The notes beneath the pieces were generated by a model, which was given only the letters and a program-made list of their open reading frames with translations, was not told where the DNA came from and did not search any database. The position numbers were made by a program, and so were the translations under genes. A stretch of 64,000 bases of DNA from JAKVAV01 sp047633195 (GTDB lineage: Bacteria > Bacteroidota > Bacteroidia > Flavobacteriales_D > Cryomorphaceae). The stretch is taken from NCBI GenBank assembly GCA_047633195.1, contig JBLIEU010000003.1, forward strand, positions 1 through 64,000, written 5' to 3'. This document shows, one piece after another, positions 9,019-17,194 of the stretch; positions within the stretch are counted from its first letter, which is position 1, and each line of letters starts with the position of its first letter.

Positions 9019-10143
9019 ATGAAAATCGCGGTGAATACCCGTCTTCTGCTCAAAGATAAAATGGAGGGCATAGGCTGGTTCACTTTTGAAACGCTTAAGC
9101 GAATTACGGCTTCTCATCCAGAGATTGACTTCATTTTTATTTTCGATCGCAAGCCATCTCAAGATTTTATATTTTCAGAAAATGTACAGGCGGTAGTAGC
9201 GCATCCGCAATCTCGTCATCCGATATTGTGGTACTTGTTTTTTGAATTCGGGGTATACCGCGTATTGAAAAAACACAAGCCCGATTTGTTTCTTTCTCCC
9301 GACGGATGGTTGTCGTTGCGATCAAATACTCCGCAGTTGGCAGTTATCCACGATTTGAATTTTGAGAAGCATCCTGAGTTTGTCCCTTTCCTTGTTCGAA
9401 AGTATTACCTCTATTTTTTCCCAAGGTTTGCCAAGAAAGCTCGGCGCCTTACCACGGTTTCTGAGTATTCTAAAAGAGATATTGTAAATCGCTACGGAGT
9501 AGATAAAGACAAGGTCGACGTGGTTTACAATGGAGTGAATGATGTATTTCGTGTTCACAACGATTCAGAAATAGCAGCCATCCGAAATCAGTTTACTGGC
9601 GGGGCCCCATACTTTTTGTTCGTGGGCTTAATTCATCACAGGAAAAACCTGAAAAACCAATTATTGGCCTTTCTGAAATTTAAACTGCAACACTCGATTG
9701 AGCTGAAGTATGTGATCGTTGGAGAGAAGTTTTGGTGGGATAATGAGATTGATGAGGTATTGAAGAATTCGGAATTTCGCGATGACGTTATTTTTCTGGG
9801 TCGCAGAGGAATGGACGATTTGGTTGCGCTTTATGGCGGGGCGTTTGCACTCACTTACGCTAGTTTTTTCGAGGGCTTCGGTATACCGATTATTGAAGCA
9901 TTCAAATCAGGAGTACCCGTTATTACTTCAAATACTTCCTCTATGCCCGAGGTGGCAGATAAAGGAGCTATCCTGGTCGATCCGGATTCGGTAAGTGAAA
10001 TCGCTGCGGCTATGAAAATGCTTGTGGAAAATGATTCAAAGCGAGAATCGCTGATCGTTTTTGGTAAAGAACGAGCCAAGAAGTTTGCGTGGGAAAATGC
10101 CGCAGAAGGACTTTGGAGTTCTATCCAAAAAGCGCTCTCCTAA
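9019..10143 (+). CDS. GT4 family glycosyltransferase
   Basis: A 374-residue GT-B fold enzyme. The N-terminal Rossmann half starts MKIAVNTRLLL and ends near TTVSEYSKRDIV; the C-terminal half has the donor-binding E-x7-E motif EGFGIPIIE (E285 and E293) followed by SGVPVITSNTSSMPEVA. GT4 retaining transferases move sugars from nucleotide donors onto lipid-linked glycans, usually at the cytoplasmic face of the inner membrane. It lies beside methyltransferase, flippase, chain-length and ligase genes, so a role in surface polysaccharide assembly is likely. Its 3' end overlaps the convergent methyltransferase gene by 4 bp. Confidence 0.9.
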   Translation: MKIAVNTRLLLKDKMEGIGWFTFETLKRITASHPEIDFIFIFDRKPSQDFIFSENVQAVVAHPQSRHPILWYLFFEFGVYRVLKKHKPDLFLSPDGWLSLRSNTPQLAVIHDLNFEKHPEFVPFLVRKYYLYFFPRFAKKARRLTTVSEYSKRDIVNRYGVDKDKVDVVYNGVNDVFRVHNDSEIAAIRNQFTGGAPYFLFVGLIHHRKNLKNQLLAFLKFKLQHSIELKYVIVGEKFWWDNEIDEVLKNSEFRDDVIFLGRRGMDDLVALYGGAFALTYASFFEGFGIPIIEAFKSGVPVITSNTSSMPEVADKGAILVDPDSVSEIAAAMKMLVENDSKRESLIVFGKERAKKFAWENAAEGLWSSIQKALS

Positions 10144-10886
10144 TCTCTGGTATAAACAGCGTTGATGCCCGTTCGAAAAGTTTGAGGAAGGATATTGGTG
10201 ATGGCATCAAATAACCGACCCTTGCTCTTGAATCTCGCGAAGTAATTGCTTGTTTCGTGATCAATTAATTTTAACCCTGCCTCTTCACCCAGCGTTTTTA
10301 GCTCACGCACAGTGTATTCCCTGAAGTGACCGGGGTTGTCCTTGTTCAATCTGATCAATTCGTAAGGGTTATACCCTGTTACCATTTTTATTCGCTTCTC
10401 GAGTGCTACTGCGTTTGGTGTTCCCAAAATGAATAGGCCCCCTGGCTGCAAGAAACTTCTGACAAAAGAAAGAACATGAACGGGGCTGGTGTGCAGGTGC
10501 TCCAGCACTTCGCCCATAATGACCACATCCATCTTAGGCGGACTGATCCATTCCGATTTTTGATCCGTCTTGTTCAAATCAAATTGATAGAACTTCGAAG
10601 TATCTATTTTGATAAACTCAGGGAAATGTCCACCACGACTCTCTGGATGTGAGAATCCGAGCGTATGTATTTCGGCTTTTGAAAGACTCCGAGAAAGGAC
10701 ATCAGTGAAAAAGCTCGGCCCGATATCCATGACCTTGAGACCGTCTCCATCTTCTGAATTAACTGATTTGAAAATCAAATCTATTAGAAATGAAAATCGC
10801 TTCGAATGAATTGTTATGTAATCTTTTGATTCAGAATCCTGAACAAGAGGTAGATAGTGACCTAATATTTCGGCAGTAGAGCGCAT
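10140..10886 (-). CDS. Class I SAM-dependent methyltransferase
   Basis: A 248-residue protein with motif I as VMDIGPSFF (about residues 53-61), MGEVLEHLH (the acidic/EHL motif after strand 4) and LQPGGLFILGTPN after strand 5: the standard layout of a methyltransf_11/23 domain. 'GHFREYTVRELKTLGEEAGL' near the end is typical of enzymes acting on quinones, lipids or glycans. The location inside polysaccharide genes suggests a sugar or lipid-linked glycan substrate, but this is inference. It is divergent from the flippase gene and has a -7 element just upstream. Confidence 0.85.
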   Translation of the reverse strand: MRSTAEILGHYLPLVQDSESKDYITIHSKRFSFLIDLIFKSVNSEDGDGLKVMDIGPSFFTDVLSRSLSKAEIHTLGFSHPESRGGHFPEFIKIDTSKFYQFDLNKTDQKSEWISPPKMDVVIMGEVLEHLHTSPVHVLSFVRSFLQPGGLFILGTPNAVALEKRIKMVTGYNPYELIRLNKDNPGHFREYTVRELKTLGEEAGLKLIDHETSNYFARFKSKGRLFDAITNILPQTFRTGINAVYTRD

Positions 10887-10902
10887 TTTTTAATATAGGA
10901 AG

Positions 10903-10910
10903 CAAAGATA
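10903..10910 (-). promoter_or_regulatory. Bacteroidota -7 element (TATCTTTG) for the methyltransferase gene
   Basis: On the minus strand TATCTTTG matches TAnnTTTG exactly, 16 nt before the ATG at 10886. No clear TTTG is seen near -33. Confidence 0.45.
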
Positions 10911-10946
10911 ATTTTTTTGTAATGTTGTGGGTCTTGATAGGGCGAA

Positions 10947-12392
10947 ATGCTAAGAAAATTTCTTTCCAGTTTAGGTCTCATACTTCTCCTAAACTTAATC
11001 GTAAAGCCATTTTATCTACTGGGGATTGATGCCGAAGTGCAAATCCGAGTGGGAAAGGAAGCCTATGGACTATATTTCGGCCTATTAAATCTGAGTTTCA
11101 TTTTGAATATGTTTATCGATCTGGGGATAAACAACTTCAACAATCGAAACATCTCTCAGAACGCACAGCTGATTTCGAAGCACTTCGCGAAGCTTTTTAC
11201 CATAAAGGCATACCTAGCCTTTGGCTACGCCATACTTACTTTAGGATTAGGGTTGGCGTTGGGATATGGCAAAGAGTCATTTGAAATCCTCGCGCTTTTG
11301 ACTTTCAACCAAGTGCTGGTTTCATTCATTCTATTTGGAAGATCTAACCTTGCCGCACTTCATCTTTTCTCCAGAGATAGCATCATTTCGGTGCTTGATC
11401 GAGCACTTCTGATTGCGTGCTGTTCCATCCTCCTTTTTACCGACGTCACTGGTCAAGACTTTAAAATTGAGTGGTTTGTTTATTTACAGACCCTAGCATA
11501 TGTCATTACTCTATTGGTTTCCATCTTTATGCTCAAGGGAAAAATAGGGGGGTTACAGTTTAAGTTTGACAAGCTCTTTGCGATTCAAATATTTAAAAAG
11601 AGTCTTCCTTACGCTACGTTCACCTTGATCGCAGGTCTCTACAATCGACTCGATGGTATAATGCTCGAGAAGATTGGACCTGAGGGAAGTTTTACAGCGG
11701 GAGAATACGCCCAAGGTTTTCGCTTCTTTGAGGCGGCTTCCATGTTTGCTTACCTCTTTGCCGTTTTGTTGTTGCCTATTTATTCGCGCATGCTAAAAGA
11801 AGGTTCGCCAGTAAAACCAATGGTAGAGACGGCCACGCGATTGCTTCTCGGAAGCGCATTGGCGGCGGCCATTCTTTTCTATTTCCACGGCGACTTCGTT
11901 TTAGAATGGAGGTATCCCGATGTCACCGAGAGCTCTGCTACTGCCTTCTCGGCCTTGATGATCGGTTTTGTCGGAGTTGGGATGTTTTACGTTTACGGCA
12001 CGCTTATGACCGCCGACGAAGATCTGAAGAAGTTGAACTATATCTCCATCGGAGGTTTGGTGCTAAATCTTTTTCTTAATTTCTATATGATACCTACCCA
12101 TGGAGCTTTCGGAGCAGCAATTGCCACTATGGCTACTCAATTGTTTGCAGGGATTGCTCAGCTAGTCTGTGTGGTTACTCGATTCAAATTTGGAGTGAAT
12201 ACCAAGCTACTCATGCAATTTACTCTCTACGGTGCTTTTGCCGTGGCCACAAATCTTTTTCTGGAAGACTTTGTTTCGGAGAATCCCCTTTACCAGTTCC
12301 TTCTTTCCGCTATTATTGGCGGAATTTTGTTAGTCGTAACAGGCTTGTTCTCAATTACTAAGTTTGTTCGTTTATTGAAAAGTAACGAATAG
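10947..12392 (+). CDS. Polysaccharide flippase (Wzx / PST family)
   Basis: A 481-residue integral membrane protein with about 12 to 14 hydrophobic helices across its length. It begins 'LRKFLSSLGLILLLNLIVKP' and has 'PEGSFTAGEYAQGFRFFE' in the middle, the pattern of MATE-like polysaccharide transporters (MVF/PST group). Such proteins turn lipid-linked oligosaccharides across the inner membrane before polymerisation. Its neighbours (GT4, Wzz-like, O-antigen ligase-like) form a complete Wzx/Wzy/Wzz-style set. Gene symbol withheld because substrate is unknown. Confidence 0.85.
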   Translation: MLRKFLSSLGLILLLNLIVKPFYLLGIDAEVQIRVGKEAYGLYFGLLNLSFILNMFIDLGINNFNNRNISQNAQLISKHFAKLFTIKAYLAFGYAILTLGLGLALGYGKESFEILALLTFNQVLVSFILFGRSNLAALHLFSRDSIISVLDRALLIACCSILLFTDVTGQDFKIEWFVYLQTLAYVITLLVSIFMLKGKIGGLQFKFDKLFAIQIFKKSLPYATFTLIAGLYNRLDGIMLEKIGPEGSFTAGEYAQGFRFFEAASMFAYLFAVLLLPIYSRMLKEGSPVKPMVETATRLLLGSALAAAILFYFHGDFVLEWRYPDVTESSATAFSALMIGFVGVGMFYVYGTLMTADEDLKKLNYISIGGLVLNLFLNFYMIPTHGAFGAAIATMATQLFAGIAQLVCVVTRFKFGVNTKLLMQFTLYGAFAVATNLFLEDFVSENPLYQFLLSAIIGGILLVVTGLFSITKFVRLLKSNE

Positions 12393-12414
12393 CTGTAGCA
12401 AGGCCTAATATTGC

Positions 12415-12422
12415 TACTTTTG
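12415..12422 (+). promoter_or_regulatory. Possible -7 element (TACTTTTG) before the chain-length gene
   Basis: An exact TAnnTTTG match in the 58-bp gap after the flippase stop, 28 nt before the ATG at 12451. It would allow separate transcription of the chain-length and ligase genes. No good -33 partner is seen. Confidence 0.35.
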
Positions 12423-12450
12423 TGCCGTTTATTTTTCAAATAACTTATTG

Positions 12451-13392
12451 ATGGAATCGAAGAGTTTTGACTTTAAATGGTTGATAGGAGTCGTAAAAGC
12501 CAACCTGAGACTATTTCTTTTAGTGGCAGTTCTTTCTGCCATTGTGGGTATAGTAATCTCACTGCCTGTCTTTATGACCCCAAAGTACAAGAGCACTGCG
12601 GTAGTATATCCCACGAATATCGAGTTGTATGCCGATGAATCGGAAACAGAGCAATTGCTTCAATTCTTCGAAGCTTCATCTGTGAGAGATTCTGTCATTG
12701 AAAAGTTCGGTTTGTATCAGGTCTACGATATTGAGGCAGACGCAGAAAATTCCAGGTATTATTTGCTCGAAGCGTATCGAAACAATGTCAGGGTATCCAA
12801 GACGAAGTACGAATCTGTGCTTCTTGAAGTTATTTCGGAAGACCCTCAGCTAGCGAAAGACATGGCTGATGAAATTATCCGTCAGGTGAATGTGAAGTAC
12901 GATTATGTGATCAACGATCGATCAGAAAGGGTAGCTCAATCATTTCAGAAGCAGATCGTTTACCAAAAGACGGTCTTGGATAGTTTGGAATCATTGATTT
13001 CTAGAATCAGCATGGAGAATGATGTCCTTGATTATGGGAATCAAACGAGAGAATTGGTAAGGGGGTATGTCGATGCACTATCCCGAAACGGGACTGCTGG
13101 TGTCAACAAAGATCTCGCTCAGCTCATTACAAACACCCAAGAGAAAGGAAGCCTCTTGCGCATGCTTCAGAACCTGAGCTATATGGGAACTCAGCAACAT
13201 GATTACCTCTCTAGAAAATACTTGGAACAAAAAGTTTTGGCAGAAGGAGATTTAACTTACACTGATATCATCGTTGAACCCGAGATGGCTGATAAGAAAT
13301 TTTGGCCTGTGCGATGGATGGTTATGGTCATTACCATGATTTCGGCTCTGCTCTTCACGCTAGTAATGGTTCTTTTGATCAAGCGATCTTAA
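12451..13392 (+). CDS. Wzz-like polysaccharide chain-length protein
   Basis: A 313-residue protein with two membrane segments bracketing a periplasmic coiled-coil domain: one at about residues 20-43 ('LFLLVAVLSAIVGIVISLPV') and one at about 287-309. After the first helix comes TPKYKSTAVVYPTNIEL, the usual Wzz N-terminal strand, and before the last a PEMADKKFWPVRW segment like the proline-rich PCP motif. The start is the ATG at 12451; a TTG directly before it is less likely. Wzz proteins set the length distribution of surface polysaccharides together with the polymerase, which here is probably the next gene 4 bp downstream. There is no tyrosine-kinase domain. Confidence 0.85.
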   Translation: MESKSFDFKWLIGVVKANLRLFLLVAVLSAIVGIVISLPVFMTPKYKSTAVVYPTNIELYADESETEQLLQFFEASSVRDSVIEKFGLYQVYDIEADAENSRYYLLEAYRNNVRVSKTKYESVLLEVISEDPQLAKDMADEIIRQVNVKYDYVINDRSERVAQSFQKQIVYQKTVLDSLESLISRISMENDVLDYGNQTRELVRGYVDALSRNGTAGVNKDLAQLITNTQEKGSLLRMLQNLSYMGTQQHDYLSRKYLEQKVLAEGDLTYTDIIVEPEMADKKFWPVRWMVMVITMISALLFTLVMVLLIKRS

Positions 13393-13396
13393 AACC

Positions 13397-14857
13397 GTGC
13401 AGGAATCCTTGCGCATAGAAGGTCGAGAGAAGAAGCTCATCGGCATATTGACGGCACTTTTTGTGCTAATTAATGGTGTGGCATTTACGCAGGACATATT
13501 TATTCTTGCCGCTCTGCCGCTTGCCATTTTTGTTGGCTATCTCCTTTTATACAACACCAAATTTCTTCTCTTATTTATCGTCTTTTCGACACCGCTTTCT
13601 TTCAATTTTGAGGACTTAGCGGCTTTAGGAGGCATAGGTTTTTACTTTCCTACGGAACCGCTACTTTTTGCACTAATGCTTCTCTATTTCGTCAAGATTT
13701 TAGGGGGCTTTCGAGAGAAGTCAGAATTTTTGAAACACCCAATTACGTTGGCCATTCTTTTTAATTTAGCTTGGCTTGCCATTACGGCATTTACCTCCGT
13801 TGACTTCGTTGTTTCATTGAAATTCCTCATTTCGAGACTCTGGTTTGTTTTGGTCATGTACTTCATGATCAATTCTTTTTTTGCCGATCGTCAACTGATC
13901 AAAAAATTCTTTTTGGCCCTGATCGCGAGCATGGGCATCGTCATTATTTACACCATTTCTGTTCACGCTACTCACTCTTTCTCAGAGGAGGCAGGACACT
14001 GGGTCATGTTCCCATTCTTTAAAGACCATACTTCTTATGGTGCCATAATGGCTTTGCTTTTTCCGATGGTTATTTTTCATCTATCTCGCGCCAAGACACT
14101 TAGATTCGAGCAGTTGATTTGGTTGGGGATAACTACCATCTACTTTATTGGACTCATCTTATCTTATACTCGCGCAGCCTGGGTGAGTCTAGTCGGGGCA
14201 TTGGGCATTTATTTATTAATAAAATTCCGAATTGACTACAAGCTTGTTTTGGTCACTTTGCTCATGCTTATAGGAGGATTCTTTGCGTTTCAGGATGATA
14301 TTATCCACCAATTGGAAAAGAACCGACAGGATTCATCCGATAGTTTTGCCGAGCACGTTCAGTCCATCACAAATATCAGTAGTGATGCATCTAATTTGGA
14401 GCGACTAAACCGATGGAATAGCGCGTGGAATATGTTCTTAGAGAGACCCATGCTGGGTCACGGTCCTGGTACGTATATGTTTGAGTATGCTAAGTATCAA
14501 AAGAGTTCAGATAAGACCATTATCTCCACCAATCAAGGGGATGCAGGAAACGCGCACAGCGAGTACTTGGGTCCTATGTCAGAATCGGGGGTACTAGGGG
14601 TGCTGAGCATACTGATTATCGTGATTGTGAGCATATACACAGGTATAAAACTCTACTACAAGATGGACCACGATCCATATTTAAAAGGAGTCGTCATGTG
14701 CATAGTCTTGGGATTAATAACCTATTACCTACACGGTGTCCTCAATAATTTCTTGGATACGGATAAGGCTTCAATCCCTATTTGGGGAAGTTTGAGTGTG
14801 CTCGTGGCCATATCGATTTACCACCGAAAGCAATCACTTGAATCGGCAGCAGAGTAA
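13397..14857 (+). CDS. O-antigen ligase / polymerase family protein (Wzy/WaaL-like)
   Basis: A 486-residue polytopic membrane protein with about 10 to 12 helices and a large periplasmic loop near residues 305-385. The loop holds 'LERLNRWNSAWNMFLERP', LGHGPGTYM and AHSEYLGPMSESG, the Wzy_C pattern. This family either polymerises O-units or ligates glycans to lipid A-core or proteins. The start is GTG, 4 bp after the chain-length gene, and no better ATG lies upstream. Its last 24 bp overlap the convergent phosphatase gene. Confidence 0.85.
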   Translation: MQESLRIEGREKKLIGILTALFVLINGVAFTQDIFILAALPLAIFVGYLLLYNTKFLLLFIVFSTPLSFNFEDLAALGGIGFYFPTEPLLFALMLLYFVKILGGFREKSEFLKHPITLAILFNLAWLAITAFTSVDFVVSLKFLISRLWFVLVMYFMINSFFADRQLIKKFFLALIASMGIVIIYTISVHATHSFSEEAGHWVMFPFFKDHTSYGAIMALLFPMVIFHLSRAKTLRFEQLIWLGITTIYFIGLILSYTRAAWVSLVGALGIYLLIKFRIDYKLVLVTLLMLIGGFFAFQDDIIHQLEKNRQDSSDSFAEHVQSITNISSDASNLERLNRWNSAWNMFLERPMLGHGPGTYMFEYAKYQKSSDKTIISTNQGDAGNAHSEYLGPMSESGVLGVLSILIIVIVSIYTGIKLYYKMDHDPYLKGVVMCIVLGLITYYLHGVLNNFLDTDKASIPIWGSLSVLVAISIYHRKQSLESAAE

Positions 14858-16144
14858 GGCTGTATCGTCAAAATACGGCATGTTGCCACGGTGAAGATCC
14901 ATGGCATGAACGATGTGAGAAATGGCATCGTCAGTTTTTTCTAAGTAGGGTTCTTTTTCAATCATCATCGCGCACAAACGCTCACTCCCAAATTCTTCAT
15001 TCTCAGAATTTTCGAGCTCTAGCACACCATCTGTGCTCATTACAAGTAGTGCATTTCTGGATAGTTTCAGTTGCCCTTTATTGATAAAGGGCAATTCAGG
15101 AAGCATGCCTATCCCTACTGTGCCTTCTTCGAGAAATGTAGCTTCTCCCGAGGAGATGACAAACGGTGGGTTGTGACCGGCATTGATGTAGTGCAGCATT
15201 CTAGTGGGGTAGTGGAAGTATCCGAAGAATATGGTTATAAATCGGTCTCCTTGTGAAAGTTCGTTCACTTTTTTATTGAGCTGCTTCACCAATCCTTCTA
15301 GAGTCCAATTGGTGTGTTCTATCAGCGCTTTTAGGTGGGCTTGAATCGTAGCCATTATGAAAGCTGCACTTACACCTTTTCCCGAAACATCGGCCATGCA
15401 AAAGAAGGCTTCATCATCTCCCAGTGGAATGAAATCACAAAAATCTCCACCAATGGCTTGATGGGGTTGGTAATAGGTGGCAACTTCAAAGAGCGGGTAT
15501 TCCTGAGTTCCGCTTCCTACCATCAACGATTGCATTTCTGCGGCGAGTTGAAGCTCAGTGTCTATTCTTTCTTGCCTGAGCGAACGGTTAAAAAGCGCCT
15601 TATTTTCAATGGTTACCGCTACAATATTTGTGAGGGTCTGGACGAACGTGCGGTGTTTAATCGAAGGACTCATGCGAAGCTCATTTTCATCGATATCGCC
15701 GATTAATAGATAACAAAGAGGCTTTTCATCGTTGGAAACAGGAATGAGAAAATCAAAATTTCTTAGTTTCTTGTTATCCTGCTCACGCAAATAGATCACC
15801 TCGTTTTTATTGCTGACCTGCTCAAAAAGTTCAATGTCATTGCTATAGTCCTCACCCACTCCATACTGCAAGGCACAACTCCAAATATTCTCTATTTGCA
15901 TAAAAAGAACGAGTCTTCTTATCTGCAAGTCGTTCTCAACCGTGTTTCGGTATTGGTCCAAGAGTTCTTTCGCACTCTTATTGCTATTGATAGCATTGGT
16001 GGTTTCAAGAAGGATATCAAGTTTAGAGTTTAATCTATTGATTCGATTCTTGTTCTTTTGAATCCTATTCTCGTATTTTTCAATACGTTGATTGAGTTTT
16101 TCTACCTCCCCAGTATTCTCTTTGTATTTGGATTTATCCGTCAA
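14834..16144 (-). CDS. GAF-like sensor with SpoIIE/RsbU PP2C phosphatase domain
   Basis: A 436-residue cytoplasmic regulator. Residues 12-45 form a strongly charged coiled coil, residues about 50-185 look like a GAF-type sensor domain, and residues about 195-436 are a SpoIIE-type phosphatase. Metal-binding aspartates are visible: D234 (IGGDFCDF), D252 (DVSGKG), D372 (STDGVLE) and D426/D427 (FDDTALL). Relatives dephosphorylate anti-anti-sigma (STAS) proteins in partner-switching pathways, but no STAS or anti-sigma kinase gene is nearby. The start overlaps the end of the lpxD-type gene by 11 bp, so the two are probably co-transcribed. The end overlaps the convergent ligase gene by 24 bp. Confidence 0.9.
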   Translation of the reverse strand: MTDKSKYKENTGEVEKLNQRIEKYENRIQKNKNRINRLNSKLDILLETTNAINSNKSAKELLDQYRNTVENDLQIRRLVLFMQIENIWSCALQYGVGEDYSNDIELFEQVSNKNEVIYLREQDNKKLRNFDFLIPVSNDEKPLCYLLIGDIDENELRMSPSIKHRTFVQTLTNIVAVTIENKALFNRSLRQERIDTELQLAAEMQSLMVGSGTQEYPLFEVATYYQPHQAIGGDFCDFIPLGDDEAFFCMADVSGKGVSAAFIMATIQAHLKALIEHTNWTLEGLVKQLNKKVNELSQGDRFITIFFGYFHYPTRMLHYINAGHNPPFVISSGEATFLEEGTVGIGMLPELPFINKGQLKLSRNALLVMSTDGVLELENSENEEFGSERLCAMMIEKEPYLEKTDDAISHIVHAMDLHRGNMPYFDDTALLCCRFK

Positions 16145-17069
16145 CTTTAAGTTTTTTCAGTTCATCTAATATATAGGGAATTTTTCGGGTGTTGGCGAGG
16201 TCTTTAAGTTTTTCTCTGGATTCGGCCACTGGGCTACCAAAATAGGTCTTGCCTCCGACTAATCCTTTAGAAACACCCGTTTGAGCCAGCACTACCGCAC
16301 CCTTTCCGATGGTGATGTCGCTTCTTACTCCTACTTGTCCCCATAGTGTAACGCCTTCCTCGACGGTCACGCAACCCGCTATTCCTACCTGAGCTGCGAT
16401 AAGGCACATTTTACCGATAACGGTATCGTGGCCTATGTGCACCGCATTGTCTATCCTAGTTCCCGTTCCGATTATGGTAGCTCCAGTCACACCCTTGTCA
16501 ATTGTGCATCCGCACCCAATCTCCACATCATCTTCGATGATTACCATACCGCAACTGTGCATTTTATGGAAGCGTTCATCCTTTTTGTAGTAAAAGGCAT
16601 GACCTCCAATGACAGTATTTGCATGAATCTCTACGTTCTCTCCAATCACCGCATTGTCATAGATCACCACATTTGGATGAATGGTCGAATTCGCACCGAT
16701 TTTAACACGTTGTCCTATCACTACTCCTGGCGCTATAGACGCTGTAGGGTCTATTTGGGGCTTGGGGTTATCCCAATTCTGAACGGGCATAAAATGCTTG
16801 TTCAGTTTATTGAAAATATCAAAAGGTCGGTCGTGAACCAACAGTGCTTTCCCTTCGGGAGCTTCTACTTCTTTATCAATAATGATGGTCGTGGCCAAGC
16901 TATTAAGAGCCTTGTCGTAATACTTCGGATGATCCACAAAAACAATGTCCCCATACTCCACCACATGAATCTCATTGATTCCAGTAATGGAGTGGTTGTC
17001 TGAACCTTTGTAGGAGCAGTCTGCTAGTTCAGCAATTTCTTTTAGAGTGTATGTGCGGGGCAATTTCAT
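16134..17069 (-). CDS. lpxD: LpxD-type UDP-3-O-acylglucosamine N-acyltransferase
   Basis: A 311-residue protein with an N-terminal uridine-binding domain (about residues 1-100) and a left-handed beta-helix of hexapeptide repeats (about residues 104-290, for example 'APGVVIGQRVKIGANSTI'). His214 in VHIGHDTVIG aligns with the catalytic histidine of LpxD. LpxD adds the N-linked 3-hydroxyacyl chain to UDP-3-O-acyl-GlcN in lipid A synthesis. Many Bacteroidota carry two lpxD-like genes; this one lacks lpxC/lpxA neighbours and could be the second copy. It precedes and overlaps the phosphatase gene. Confidence 0.85.
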   Translation of the reverse strand: MKLPRTYTLKEIAELADCSYKGSDNHSITGINEIHVVEYGDIVFVDHPKYYDKALNSLATTIIIDKEVEAPEGKALLVHDRPFDIFNKLNKHFMPVQNWDNPKPQIDPTASIAPGVVIGQRVKIGANSTIHPNVVIYDNAVIGENVEIHANTVIGGHAFYYKKDERFHKMHSCGMVIIEDDVEIGCGCTIDKGVTGATIIGTGTRIDNAVHIGHDTVIGKMCLIAAQVGIAGCVTVEEGVTLWGQVGVRSDITIGKGAVVLAQTGVSKGLVGGKTYFGSPVAESREKLKDLANTRKIPYILDELKKLKVDG

Positions 17070-17166
17070 GCTAGTGACATTGAAGTGTGGTACGAAGATA
17101 GGCGCCTTTTCAATTTCCTTAACAATTCTCTCTCTTTACGTTCTCTTCCTAAGGCATGCGAAAGTG

Positions 17167-17174
17167 TATCTTTG
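17167..17174 (+). promoter_or_regulatory. -7 element (TATCTTTG) for the M1 peptidase gene
   Basis: Exact TAnnTTTG match, 20 nt before the ATG at 17195. It lies downstream of an alternative in-frame ATG at 17156 and so argues for the later start. Confidence 0.5.
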
Positions 17175-17194
17175 TGGCCAATTCAATATATTTT

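Noticed and set aside
16428..17003. 191-codon rightward ORF opposite lpxD
   Set aside because: It is fully antisense to a recognised LpxD with intact hexapeptide repeats.
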